Shown here: piece after piece, positions 28,366 to 41,594 of the stretch
Position numbering within the stretch: the first letter of the stretch is position 1
How the letters are laid out: every line of letters starts with the position of its first letter
Assembly: GCF_029227915.1 (NCBI RefSeq)
Contig: NC_079877.1
Span: 6,698,001-6,762,000 of the forward strand
Source of the DNA: Hydractinia symbiolongicarpus
Lineage: Eukaryota; Cnidaria; Hydrozoa; Anthoathecata; Hydractiniidae
Reading direction: 5' to 3'
Length of the DNA stretch: 64,000 bases
The notes under the pieces: model-generated
Database searches by the model: none
Told to the model about the DNA's origin: nothing
Seen by the model: only the letters and a program-made list of their open reading frames with translations
Position numbers and translations under genes: made by a program

Positions 28366-30585
28366 TTCACCACTAAAACGCATGAGACTTGTAGTTTTCA
28401 GAAATGTTTTCATTTTTGATGAGACGCTTAATGAAAGTGGTTTAATCGGCGGCAAACGAAAACCCGCGATTTCTCGTAAATCCCGGGCTTGGCCCGTATA
28501 GTCGAATGTATACAAAGAAAGTACCCTGTGAGTAAACTCATTTCCAAAACGATTTTTTAAAATTATTTTTTCACCACTAAAACACATGAGACTTGTAGTT
28601 TTCAAAAATGTTTTCATTTTTGATGAGACGCTGAATAAAAGAAGTTTAATCGCCGGCAAACGAAAACCTGCAATTTCCCGTAAATCCCGGACTCGGCCCG
28701 TATAGTCAAAAGTATACAAAGAAAGTACCCAGGGAGTAAACTCAATTCCCAAACGATTGTTTAAATTTATATTTTACACCTAAAGCCCATGAGACTTGTA
28801 GTTTTTAAAAATGTTTTCATTTTTGATGAGACGCTGAATAAAAGAAGTTTAATCGCCGGCAAACGAAAACCAGCGATTTCCCGTAAATCCCGGACTCGGC
28901 CCGTATAGTCAAAAGTATACAAAGAAAGTACCCAGGGTGTAAACGCATTTCCCGAACGATTTTTTAAATTATTTTTTCACCACTAAAACGCATGAGACTT
29001 GTAGTTTTCAAAAATGTTTTCATTTTTGATAAGACGCTGAATAAAAGAAGTTTAATCGCCGGAAAACGAAAACCTGCGATTTCCCGTAAATCCCGGACTC
29101 GGCCCGTATAGTCAAAAGTATACAAAGAAAGTACCCAGGAAGTAAACTCATTTCCCAAACGATTATTTAAATTATTATTTCACCACTAAAGCCCATGAGA
29201 CTTGTAGTTTTTAAAAATGTTTTCATTTTTGATGAGACGCTGAATAAAAGAAGTTTAATCGCCGGCAAACGAAAACCCGCGATTTCCCGTAAATCCCGGA
29301 CTAGGCCCGTATAGTCAAAAGTATACAAGGAAAGTACCCAGTGAGTAAACTCATTTCCCGAACGAATTTTTAAATTATTTTTTCACCACTAAAACGCATG
29401 AGACTTGTAGTTTTCAGAAATGTTTTCATTTTTGATGAGACGCTTAATGAAAGTGGTTTAATCGGCGGCAAACGAAAACCCGCGATTTCTCGTAAATCCC
29501 GGGCTTGGCCCGTATAGTCGAATGTATACAAAGAAAGTACCCTGTGAGTAAACTCATTTCCAAATTTTTAAATTATCTTTTCACCACTAAAGCCCATGGG
29601 ACTTGTAGTATTTAAAAATATTTTTATTTTTGATGAGACGCTGAATAAAAGAAGTTTAATCGCCGGCAAACGAAAACCCGCGACTTCCCGTAAATCCCGG
29701 ACTCGGCCCGTATAGTCAAAAGTATACAAAGAAAGTACCCAGGGAGTAAACTCATTTCCCGAACGATTTTTTAAATTATTTTTTCACCACTAAAACGCAT
29801 GAGACTTGTAGTTTTCAAAAAGGTTTTCATTTTTGATAAGACTCTGAATAAAAGAAGTTTAATCGCCGGCAAACGAAAACCTGCGATTTCCCGTAAATCC
29901 CGGACTCGGTCCGTATAGTCAAAATTATACAAAGAAAGTACCCGGGGTGTAAACTCATTTCCTGAACGATTTTTTAAATTATTATTTCACCACTGAAGCC
30001 CATGAGACTTGTAGTTTTTAAAAAAGTTTTCATATTTGATGAGACGCTGAATAAAAGAAGTTTAATTGCCGGCAAACGAAAACCCGCGACTTTCCGTAAA
30101 TCCCGGACTCGGCCCGTATAGTCAAAAGTATACAAAGAAAGTACCCAGGGAGTAAACTCATTTCCCGCACGATTTTTTAAATTAATTTTCACCACTAAAA
30201 CGCATGAGACTTGTAGTTTTCAGAAATGTTTTCATTTTTGATGAGACGCTTAATGAAAGTTGTTTAATCGCCCGCAAACGAAAACCCGCGATTTCCCGTA
30301 AATCCCAGGTTTGGCCCGTATAGTCGAATGTATACAAAGAAAGTACCCTGTGAGTAAACTCATTTCCAAAACGATTTTTTAAATTATCTTTTCACCACTA
30401 AAGCCCATGAGACTTGTAGTATTTAAAAATGTTTTCATTTTTGATGAGACGCTGAATAAAAGAAGTTTAATCGCCGGCAAACGAAAACCTGCGATTTCCC
30501 GTAAATCCCGGACTAGGCCCGTATAGTCAAAAGTATACAAGGAAAGTACCCAGTGAGTAAACTCATTTCCCGAACGAATTTTTAA
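28365..30585 (+). repeat. Higher-order block C, copy 2, lying between two copies of block E
   Basis: This 2.2 kb segment is a copy of 17209-19429. It lies exactly between the two copies of the 4.07 kb block E (24300-28365 and 30585-34650). Its left junction is near 28366-28390 (AAATTCTTTTTCACC leading into TTCAGAAATG). Its right junction is near 30577-30587 (CGAATTTTTAAATTAATTTTC). The arrangement suggests a compound template-switching event, not a simple crossover. Confidence 0.85.
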
Positions 30586-33500
30586 ATTAATTTTCACCAC
30601 TAAAACGCATGAGACTTGTAGTTTTCAGAAATGTTTTCATTTTTGATGAGACGCTTAATGAAAGTTGTTTAATCGCCGGCAAACGAAAACCCGCGATTTC
30701 CCGTAAATCCCAGGCTTGGCCCGTATAGTCGAATGTATACAAAGAAAGTACCCTGTGAGTAAACTCATTTCCAAAACGATTTTTTAAATTATCTTTTCAC
30801 CACTAAAGCCCATGAGACTTGTAGTATTTAAAAATATTTTTATTTTTGATGAGACGCTGAATAAAAGAAGTTTAATCGCCGGCAAACGAAAACCCGCGAC
30901 TTCCCGTAAATCCCGGACTCGGCCCGTATAGTCAAAAGTATACAAAGAAAGTACCCAGGGAGTAAACTCATTTCCCGAACGATTTTTTAAATTATTTTTT
31001 CACCACTAAAACGCATGAGACTTGTAGTTTTCAAAAAGGTTTTCATTTTTGATGAGACTCTGAATAAAAGAAGTTTAATCGCCGGCAAACGAAAACCTGC
31101 GATTTCCTGTAAATCCCGGACTCGGTCCGTATAGTCAAAAGTATACAAAGAAAGTACCCGGGGTGTAAACTCATTTCCTGAACGATTTTTTAAATTATTA
31201 TTTCACCACTAAAGCCCATGAGACTTGTAGTTTTTAAAAAAGTTTTCATATTTGATGAGACGCTGAATAAAAAAAGTTTAATTGCCGGCAAACGAAAACC
31301 CGCGACTTTCCGTAAATCCCGGACTCGGCCCGTATAGTCAAAAGTATACAAAGAAAGTACCCAGGGAGTAAACTCATTTCCCGAACGATTTTTTAAATTA
31401 ATTTTCACCACTAAAACGCATGAGACTTGCAGTTTTCAAAAATGTTTTCTTTTTTGATGAGACGCTTAATAAAAGAGGTTTAATCGCCGGCAAACGAAAT
31501 CCCGCGATTTCCCGGAAATCCCGGGCTTGGCCCGTATCGTCGAATGTATACAAAGAAAGTACCCAGGGAGTAAACTTATTTCCGGAACGATTTTTTAAAT
31601 TTTTTTTTCACCACTAAAACGCATGAGACTTGTAGTTTTCAAAAATGTTTTCATTCTTGATGAGACGCTTAATGAAAGAGGTTTAATCGCCGGCAAACGA
31701 AAACCCGCGATTTCCCGTAAATCCCGGGCTTGGCCCGTATAGTCAAATGTATACAAAGAAAGTACCCTGTGAGTAAACTCATTTCAAGAACGATTTTTTA
31801 ATTTATTTTTTCACCACTAAAACGCATGAGACTTGTAGTTTACAAAAATGTTTTCATTTTTGATGAGACGCTGAATAAAAGAAGTTAAATCGCCGGCAAA
31901 CGAAAACCTGCGATTTCCCGTAAATCCCGGACTCGGCGCGCATAGTCAAAAGTATACAAAGAGAGTACCCAGGGTGTAAACTCATTTCCCGAACGATTTT
32001 TTAAATTATTATTTCACCACTAAAGCCCATGAGACTTGTAGTATTTAAAAATACTTTCATTTTTGATGAGACGCTGAATAAAAGAAGTTTAATCGCCGGC
32101 AAACGAAAACCTGCGATTTCCCGTAAATCCCGGACTCGGCCCGCATAGTCAAAAGTATACAAAGAAAGTACCCAGGGTGTAAACTCATTTCCCGAACGAT
32201 TTTTTAAATTATTATTTTACCACTAAAGCCCATGAGACTTGCAGTTTTCAAAAATGTTTTCATTTTTGATGAGACGCTTAATAAAAGAGGTTTAATCCCC
32301 GGCAAACGAAATCCCGCGATTTCCCGTAAATCCCGGGCTTGGCCCGTATAGTCGCATGTATACAAAGAAAGTACCCAGGGAGTAAACTCATTTCCGGAAC
32401 GATTTTTTAAATTTTTTTTTCACCACTAAAACGCATGAGACTTGTAGTTTTCAAAAATGTTTTCATTCTTGATGAGACGCTTAATGAAAGAGGTTTAATC
32501 GCCGGCAAACGAAAACCCGCGATTTCCCGTAAATCCCGGGCTTGGCCCGTACAGTCGAATGTATACAAAGAAAGTACCCTGTGAGTAAACTCATTTCCAG
32601 AACGATTTTTTAATTTATTTTTTCACCACTAAAACGCATGAGACTTGTAGTTCACAAAAATGTTTTCATTTTTGATGAGACGCTGAATAAAAGAAGTTTA
32701 ATCGCCGGCAAACGAAAACCTGCGATTTCCCGTAAATCCCGGACTCGGCACGCATAGTCAAAAGTATACAAAGAGAGTACCCAGGGTGTAAACTCATTTC
32801 CCGAACGATTTTTTAAATTATTATTTCACCACTAAAGCCCATGAGACTTGTAGTATTTAAAAATACTTTCATTTTTGATGAGACGCTGAATAACAGAAGT
32901 TTAATCGCCGGCAAACGAAAACCTGCGATTTCCCGTAAATCCCGGACTCGGCCCGCATAGTCAAAAGTATACAAAGAAAGTACCCAGGGTGTAAACTCAT
33001 TTCCCGAACGATTTTTTAAATTATTATTTTACCACTAAAGCCCATGAGACTTGTAGTATTTAAAAATACTTTCATTTTTGATGAGACGCTGAATAAAAGA
33101 AGTTTAATCGCCGGCAAACAAAAACCCGCGATTTCCCGTAAATCCCGGGCTTGGCCCGTATAGTCGCATGTATACAAAGAAAGTACCCAGGGAGTAAACT
33201 CATTTCCGGAACGATTTTTTAAATTTTTTTTTCACAACTAAAACGCATGAGACTTGTAGTTTTCAAAAATGTTTTCATTCTTGATGAGACGCTTAATGAA
33301 AGAGGTTTAATCGCCGGCAAACGAAAACCCGCGATTTCCCGTAAATCCCGGGCTTGGCCCGTACAGTCGAATGTATACAAAGAAAGTACCCTGTGAGTAA
33401 ACTCATTTCCAGAACGATTTTTTAATTTATTTTTTCACCACTAAAACGCATGAGACTTGTAGTTCACAAAAATGTTTTCATTTTTGATGAGACGCTGAAT

Positions 33501-34650
33501 AAAAGAAGTTTAATCGCCGGCAAACGAAAACCTGCGATTTCCCGTAAATCCCGGACTCGGCGCGCATAGTCAAAAGTATACAAAGAGAGTACCCAGGGTG
33601 TAAACTCATTTCCCGAACGATTTTTTAAATTATTATTTCACCACTAAAGCCCATGAGACTTGTAGTATTTAAAAATACTTTCATTTTTGATGAGACGCTG
33701 AATAACAGAAGTTTAATCGCCGGCAAACGAAAACCTGCGATTTCCCGTAAATCCCGGACTCGGCCCGCATAGTCAAAAGTATACAAAGAAAGTACCCAGG
33801 GTGTAAACTCATTTCCCGAACGATTTTTTAAATTATTATTTTACCACTAAAGCCCATGAGACTTGTAGTATTTAAAAATACTTTCATTTTTGATGAGACG
33901 CTGAATAAAAGAAGTTTAATCGCCGGCAAACGAAAACCTGCGATTTCCCGTAAATCCCGGACTCGGCCCGTATAGTCAAAAGTATACAAAGAAAGTACCC
34001 GGGGTGTAAACTCATTTCCCGAACGATTTCTTAAATTATTATTTCACCACTAAAACCCATGAGACTTGTAGTTTTTAAAAATGTTTTCATTTTTGATGAG
34101 ACGCTTAATAAAAGAGGTTTAATCGCCGGCAAACAAAATCCCGCGATTTCCCGTAAATCCCGGGCTTGGCCCGTATAGTCGAATGTATACAAAGAAAGGA
34201 CCCAGAAAGTAAGCTCATTTCCCGAACGATTTTTTAAATTTTTTTTTCACCGCTAAAACGCATGAGACTTGTAGTTTTCAAAAATGTTTTCATTTTTGAT
34301 GAGACGCTGAATAAAAGAAGTTTAATCGCCATCAAACGAAAACCTGCGATTTTCCATAAATCCCGGACTCAGCCCGTATAGTCAAAAATATACAAAGAAA
34401 GTACCCGGGGTGTAAACTCATTTCCCAAACGATTTTTTAAATTATTATTTCACCATTAAAGCCCATGAGACTTGTAGTTTTTAAAAATGTTTTCATTTTT
34501 GATGAGACGCTTAATAAAAGAGGTTTAATCGCCGGCAAACGAAATCCTGCGATTTCCCGTAAATCCCGGGCTTGGCCCGTATAGTCGAATGTATACAAAG
34601 AAAGTACCCAGGAAGTAAACTCATTTCCCGAACGATTTTTTAAATTCTTT
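30585..34650 (+). repeat. Higher-order block E, copy 2
   Basis: This is the second copy of 24300-28365, with the same order of about 20 monomers and the same nested four-monomer repeat (GTCGCATGTATAC near 32351 and 33163). At about 34670 it leaves the copy 1 pattern and continues as CATGATACTTG with TTTCTGATGAG, a monomer otherwise seen near 225 and 4970. Block A-type and block E-type DNA are therefore joined here. Confidence 0.9.
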
Positions 34651-35789
34651 TTCACCACTAAAACGCATGATACTTGTAGTTTTCAAAAATGTTTTCATTT
34701 CTGATGAGACGCTGAATAAAAGAAGTTAAATCGCCGGCAAACGAAAACCCGCGATTTCCCGTAAATCCCGGGCTTGGCCCGTATAGTCAAAAGTATACAA
34801 AGATAGTACCCAGGGAGTAAACTCATTTCCCGAACGATTTTTTATTTCATTTATTCACCACTAAAACGCATGAGACTTGTAGTTTTCAAAAATGTTTTTA
34901 TTTTTGATGAGACGCTGAATAAAAGAAGTTTAATCGCCGGCAAACGAAAACCTGCGATTTCCTGTAAATCCCGGACTCGGCCCGTATAGTCAAAAGTATA
35001 CAAAGAAAGTACCCAGGGAGTAAACTAATTTCCCAAACGATTTTTTAAATTATTATTTCACCACTAAAGCCCATGAGACTTGTAGTTTTTAAAAATGTTT
35101 TCATTTTTGATGAGACGCTGAATAAAAGAAGTTTAATCGCCGGCAAACGAAAACCTGCGATTTCCCGTAAATCCCGGACTCGGCCCGCATAGTCAAAAGT
35201 ATACAAAGAAAGTACCCAGGGTGTAAACTCATTTCCCGAACGATTTTTTAAATTATTATTTTACCACTAAAGCCCATGAGACTTGTAGTATTTAAAAATA
35301 CTTTCATTTTTGATGAGACGCTGAATAAAAGAAGTTTAATCGCCGGCAAACGAAAACCTGCGATTTCCCGTAAATCCCGGACTCGGCCCGTATAGTCAAA
35401 AGTATACAAAGAAAGTACCCTGTGAGTAAACTCATTTCCAGAACGATTTTTTAATTTATTTTTTCACCACTAAAACGCATGAGACTTGTAGTTTACAAAA
35501 ATGTTTTCATTTTTGATGAGACGCTGAATAAAAGAAGTTAAATCGCCGGCAAACGAAAACCTGCGATTTCCCGTAAATCCCGGACTCGGCGCGCATAGTC
35601 AAAAGTATACAAAGAGAGTACCCAGGGTGTAAACTCATTTCCCGAACGATTTTTTAAATTATTATTTCACCACTAAAGCCCATGAGACTTGTAGTATTTA
35701 AAAATACTTTCATTTTTGATGAGACGCTGAATAAAAGAAGTTTAATCGCCGGCAAACGAAAACCTGCGATTTCGCGTAAATCCCGGACT

Positions 35790-38160
35790 CGGCCCGCATA
35801 GTCAAAAGTATACAAAGAAAGTACCCAGGGTGTAAACTCATTTCCCGAACGATTTTTTAAATTATTATTTTACCACTAAAGCCCATGAGACTTGCAGTTT
35901 TCAAAAATGTTTTCATTTTTGATGAGACGCTTAATAAAAGAGGTTTAATCCCCGGCAAACGAAATCCCGCGATTTCCCGTAAATCCCGGGCTTGGCCCGT
36001 ATAGTCGCATGTATACAAAGAAAGTACCCAGGGAGTAAACTCATTTCCGGAACGATTTTTTAAATTTTTTTTTCACCACTAAAACGCATGAGACTTGTAG
36101 TTTTCAAAAATGTTTTCATTCTTGATGAGACGCTTAATGAAAGAGGTTTAATCGCCGGCAAACGAAAACCCGCGATTTCCCGTAAATCCCGGGCTTGGCC
36201 CGTACAGTCGAATGTATACAAAGAAAGTACCCTGTGAGTAAACTCATTTCCAGAACGATTTTTTAATTTATTTTTTCACCACTAAAACGCATGAGACTTG
36301 TAGTTCACAAAAATGTTTTCATTTTTGATGAGACGCTGAATAAAAGAAGTTTAATCGCCGGCAAACGAAAACCTGCGATTTCCCGTAAATCCCGGACTCG
36401 GCGCGCATAGTCAAAAGTATACAAAGAGAGTACCCAGGGTGTAAACTCATTTCCCGAACGATTTTTTAAATTATTATTTCACCACTAAAGCCCATGAGAC
36501 TTGTAGTATTTAAAAATACTTTCATTTTTGATGAGACGCTGAATAACAGAAGTTTAATCGCCGGCAAACGAAAACCTGCGATTTCCCGTAAATCCCGGAC
36601 TCGGCCCGCATAGTCAAAAGTATACAAAGAAAGTACCCAGGGTGTAAACTCATTTCCCGAACGATTTTTTAAATTATTATTTTACCACTAAAGCCCATGA
36701 GACTTGTAGTACTTAAAAATACTTTCATTTTTGATGAGACGCTGAATAAAAGAAGTTTAATCGCCGGCAAACAAAAACCCGCGATTTCCCGTAAATCCCG
36801 GGCTTGGCCCGTATAGTCGCATGTATACAAAGAAAGTACCCAGGGAGTAAACTCATTTCCGGAACGATTTTTTAAATTTTTTTTTCACCACTAAAACGCA
36901 TGAGACTTGTAGTTTTCAAAAATGTTTTCATTCTTGATGAGACGCTTAATGAAAGAGGTTTAATCGCCGGCAAACGAAAACCCGCGATTTCCCGTAAATC
37001 CCGGGCTTGGCCCGTACAGTCGAATGTATACAAAGAAAGTACCCTGTGAGTAAACTCATTTCCAGAACGATTTTTTAATTTATTTTTTCACCACTAAAAC
37101 GCATGAGACTTGTAGTTCACAAAAATGTTTTCATTTTTGATGAGACGCTGAATAAAAGAAGTTTAATCGCCGGCAAACGAAAACCTGCGATTTCCCGTAA
37201 ATCCCGGACTCGGCGCGCATAGTCAAAAGTATACAAAGAGAGTACCCAGGGTGTAAACTCATTTCCCGAACGATTTTTTAAGTTATTATTTCACCACTAA
37301 AGCCCATGAGACTTGTAGTATTTAAAAATACTTTCATTTTTGATGAGACGCTGAATAACAGAAGTTTAATCGCCGGCAAACGAAAACCTGCGATTTCCCG
37401 TAAATCCCGGACTCGGCCCGCATAGTCAAAAGTATACAAAGAAAGTACCCAGGGTGTAAACTCATTTCCCGAACGATTTTTTAAATTATTATTTTACCAC
37501 TAAAGCCCATGAGACTTGTAGTATTTAAAAATACTTTCATTTTTGATGAGACGCTGAATAAAAGAAGTTTAATCGCCGGCAAACGAAAACCTGCGATTTC
37601 CCGTAAATCCCGGACTCGGCCCGTATAGTCAAAAGTATACAAAGAAAGTACCCGGGGTGTAAACTCATTTCCCGAACGATTTCTTAAATTATTATTTCAC
37701 CACTAAAACCCATGAGACTTGTAGTTTTTAAAAATGTTTTCATTTTTGATGAGACGCTTAATAAAAGAGGTTTAATCGCCGGCAAACAAAATCCCGCGAT
37801 TTCCCGTAAATCCCGGGCTTGGCCCGTATAGTCGAATGTATACAAAGAAAGGACCCAGAAAGTAAGCTCATTTCCCGAACGATTTTTTAAATTTTTTTTT
37901 CACCGCTAAAACGCATGAGACTTGTAGTTTTCAAAAATGTTTTCATTTTTGATGAGACGCTGAATAAAAGAAGTTTAATCGCCATCAAACGAAAACCTGC
38001 GATTTTCCATAAATCCCGGACTCAGCCCGTATAGTCAAAAATATACAAAGAAAGTACCCGGGGTGTAAACTCATTTCCCAAACGATTTTTTAAATTATTA
38101 TTTCACCATTAAAGCCCATGAGACTTGTAGTTTTTAAAAATGTTTTCATTTTTGATGAGA
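35790..38160 (+). repeat. Higher-order block F, copy 1 (about 11.7 monomers)
   Basis: This block matches 38428-40798 at an offset of 2638 bp, or 13 monomers. It contains the same four-monomer GTCGCATG sub-repeat as block E, followed by the CCGTATAGTCGAATG and CGCCATCAAACG monomers. Distinguishing changes are few, for example AGTACTTAAAAATAC near 36710 against AGTATTTAAAAATAC near 39348. Confidence 0.87.
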
Positions 38161-38427
38161 CGCCTAATAAAAGAGGTTTAATCGCCGGCAAACGAAATCC
38201 TGCGATTTCCCGTAAATCCCGGGCTTGGCCCGTATAGTCGAATGTATACAAAGAAAGTACCCAGGAAGTAAACTCATTTCCCGAACGATTTTTTAAATTC
38301 TTTTTCACCACTAAAACGCATGATACTTGTAGTTTTCAAAAATGTTTTCATTTCTGATGAGACGCTGAATAAAAGAAGTTAAATCGGCGGCAAACGAAAA
38401 CCCGCGATTTCCCGTAAATCCCGGGCT

Positions 38428-40798
38428 TGGCCCGCATAGTCAAAAGTATACAAAGAAAGTACCCAGGGTGTAAACTCATTTCCCGAACGATTTTTTAAAT
38501 TATTATTTTACCACTAAAGCCCATGAGACTTGCAGTTTTCAAAAATGTTTTCATTTTTGATGAGACGCTTAATAAAAGAGGTTTAATCCCCGGCAAACGA
38601 AATCCCGCGATTTCCCGTAAATCCCGGGCTTGGCCCGTATAGTCGCATGTATACAAAGAAAGTACCCAGGGAGTAAACTCATTTCCGGAACGATTTTTTA
38701 AATTTTTTTTTCACCACTAAAACGCATGAGACTTGTAGTTTTCAAAAATGTTTTCATTCTTGATGAGACGCTTAATGAAAGAGGTTTAATCGCCGGCAAA
38801 CGAAAACCCGCGATTTCCCGTAAATCCCGGGCTTGGCCCGTACAGTCGAATGTATACAAAGAAAGTACCCTGTGAGTAAACTCATTTCCAGAACGATTTT
38901 TTAATTTATTTTTTCACCACTAAAACGCATGAGACTTGTAGTTCACAAAAATGTTTTCATTTTTGATGAGACGCTGAATAAAAGAAGTTTAATCGCCGGC
39001 AAACGAAAACCTGCGATTTCCCGTAAATCCCGGACTCGGCGCGCATAGTCAAAAGTATACAAAGAGAGTACCCAGGGTGTAAACTCATTTCCCGAACGAT
39101 TTTTTAAATTATTATTTCACCACTAAAGCCCATGAGACTTGTAGTATTTAAAAATACTTTCATTTTTGATGAGACGCTGAATAACAGAAGTTTAATCGCC
39201 GGCAAACGAAAACCTGCGATTTCCCGTAAATCCCGGACTCGGCCCGCATAGTCAAAAGTATACAAAGAAAGTACCCAGGGTGTAAACTCATTTCCCGAAC
39301 GATTTTTTAAATTATTATTTTACCACTAAAGCCCATAAGACTTGTAGTATTTAAAAATACTTTCATTTTTGATGAGACGCTGAATAAAAGAAGTTTAATC
39401 GCCGGCAAACAAAAACCCGCGATTTCCCGTAAATCCCGGGCTTGGCCCGTATAGTCGCATGTATACAAAGAAAGTACCCAGGGAGTAAACTCATTTCCGG
39501 AACGATTTTTTAAATTTTTTTTTCACCACTAAAACGCATGAGACTTGTAGTTTTCAAAAATGTTTTCATTCTTGATGAGACGCTTAATGAAAGAGGTTTA
39601 ATCGCCGGCAAACGAAAACCCGCGATTTCCCGTAAATCCCGGGCTTGGCCCGTACAGTCGAATGTATACAAAGAAAGTACCCTGTGAGTAAACTCATTTC
39701 CAGAACGATTTTTTAATTTATTTTTTCACCACTAAAACGCATGAGACTTGTAGTTCACAAAAATGTTTTCATTTTTGATGAGACGCTGAATAAAAGAAGT
39801 TTAATCGCCGGCAAACGAAAACCTGCGATTTCCCGTAAATCCCGGACTCGGCGCGCATAGTCAAAAGTATACAAAGAGAGTACCCAGGGTGTAAACTCAT
39901 TTCCCGAACGATTTTTTAAATTATTATTTCACCACTAAAGCCCATGAGACTTGTAGTATTTAAAAATACTTTCATTTTTGATGAGACGCTGAATAACAGA
40001 AGTTTAATCGCCGGCAAACGAAAACCTGCGATTTCCCGTAAATCCCGGACTCGGCCCGCATAGTCAAAAGTATACAAAGAAAGTACCCAGGGTGTAAACT
40101 CATTTCCCGAACGATTTTTTAAATTATTATTTTACCACTAAAGCCCATGAGACTTGTAGTATTTAAAAATACTTTCATTTTTGATGAGACGCTGAATAAA
40201 AGAAGTTTAATCGCCGGCAAACGAAAACCTGCGATTTCCCGTAAATCCCGGACTCGGCCCGTATAGTCAAAAGTATACAAAGAAAGTACCCGGGGTGTAA
40301 ACTCATTTCCCGAACGATTTCTTAAATTATTATTTCACCACTAAAACCCATGAGACTTGTAGTTTTTAAAAATGTTTTCATTTTTGATGAGACGCTTAAT
40401 AAAAGAGGTTTAATCGCCGGCAAACAAAATCCCGCGATTTCCCGTAAATCCCGGGCTTGGCCCGTATAGTCGAATGTATACAAAGAAAGGACCCAGAAAG
40501 TAAGCTCATTTCCCGAACGATTTTTTAAATTTTTTTTTCACCGCTAAAACGCATGAGACTTGTAGTTTTCAAAAATGTTTTCATTTTTGATGAGACGCTG
40601 AATAAAAGAAGTTTAATCGCCATCAAACGAAAACCTGCGATTTTCCATAAATCCCGGACTCAGCCCGTATAGTCAAAAATATACAAAGAAAGTACCCGGG
40701 GTGTAAACTCATTTCCCAAACGATTTTTTAAATTATTATTTCACCATTAAAGCCCATGAGACTTGTAGTTTTTAAAAATGTTTTCATTTTTGATGAGA
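38428..40798 (+). repeat. Higher-order block F, copy 2
   Basis: This is the second copy of 35790-38160. It begins within a monomer near 38430 (GGGCTTGGCCCGCATAG is a chimeric string joining the two sub-variants). It ends near 40800, where CGCCTAATAAAAGAGG gives way to CGCTGAATAAAAGAAG. Confidence 0.87.
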
Positions 40799-41594
40799 CG
40801 CTGAATAAAAGAAGTTTAATCGCCGGCAAACGAAAACCTGCGATTTCCCGTAAATCCCGGACTCAGCCCGTATAGTCAAAAGTATACAAAGAAAGTACCC
40901 AGGAAGTAAACTAATTTCCCAAACGATTTTTTAAATTATTATTTCACCACTAAAGCCCATGAGACTTGTAGTTTTTAAAAATGTTTTCATTTTTGATGAG
41001 AAGCTGAATAAAAGAAGTTTAATCGACGGCAAACGAAAACCCGCGATTTCCAGTAAATCTCGGACTCGGCCCGTATAGTCAAAAGTATACAAAGAAAGTA
41101 CCCAGGGAGTAAACTCATTTCTCGAACGATTTTTTAAATTATTTTTTCACCACTAAAACGCATGAGACTTGTAGTTTTCAGAAATCTTTTCATTTTTGAT
41201 GAGACTCTTAATGAAAGTGGTTTAATCGCCGGCAAACGAAAACCTGCGATTTCCCGTAAATCCCGGACTCGGCCCGTATAGTCAAAAGTATACAAAGAAA
41301 GTACCCAGGGTGTAAACTCATTTCTCGAACGATTTTTTAAATTATTTTTTCACCACTAAAACGCATGAGACTTGTAGTTTTCAAAAATGTTTTCATTTCT
41401 GATGAGACGCTGAATAAAAGAAGTTTAATCGCCGGCAAACGAAAACCCGCGATTTCCCGTAAATCCCGGGCTTGGCCCGTATAGTCAAAAGTATACAAAG
41501 ATAGTACCCAGGGAGTAAAACTCATTTCCCGAACGATTTTTTATTTCATTTATTCACCACTAAAAGGCATGAGACTTGTAGTTTTCAAAAATGT

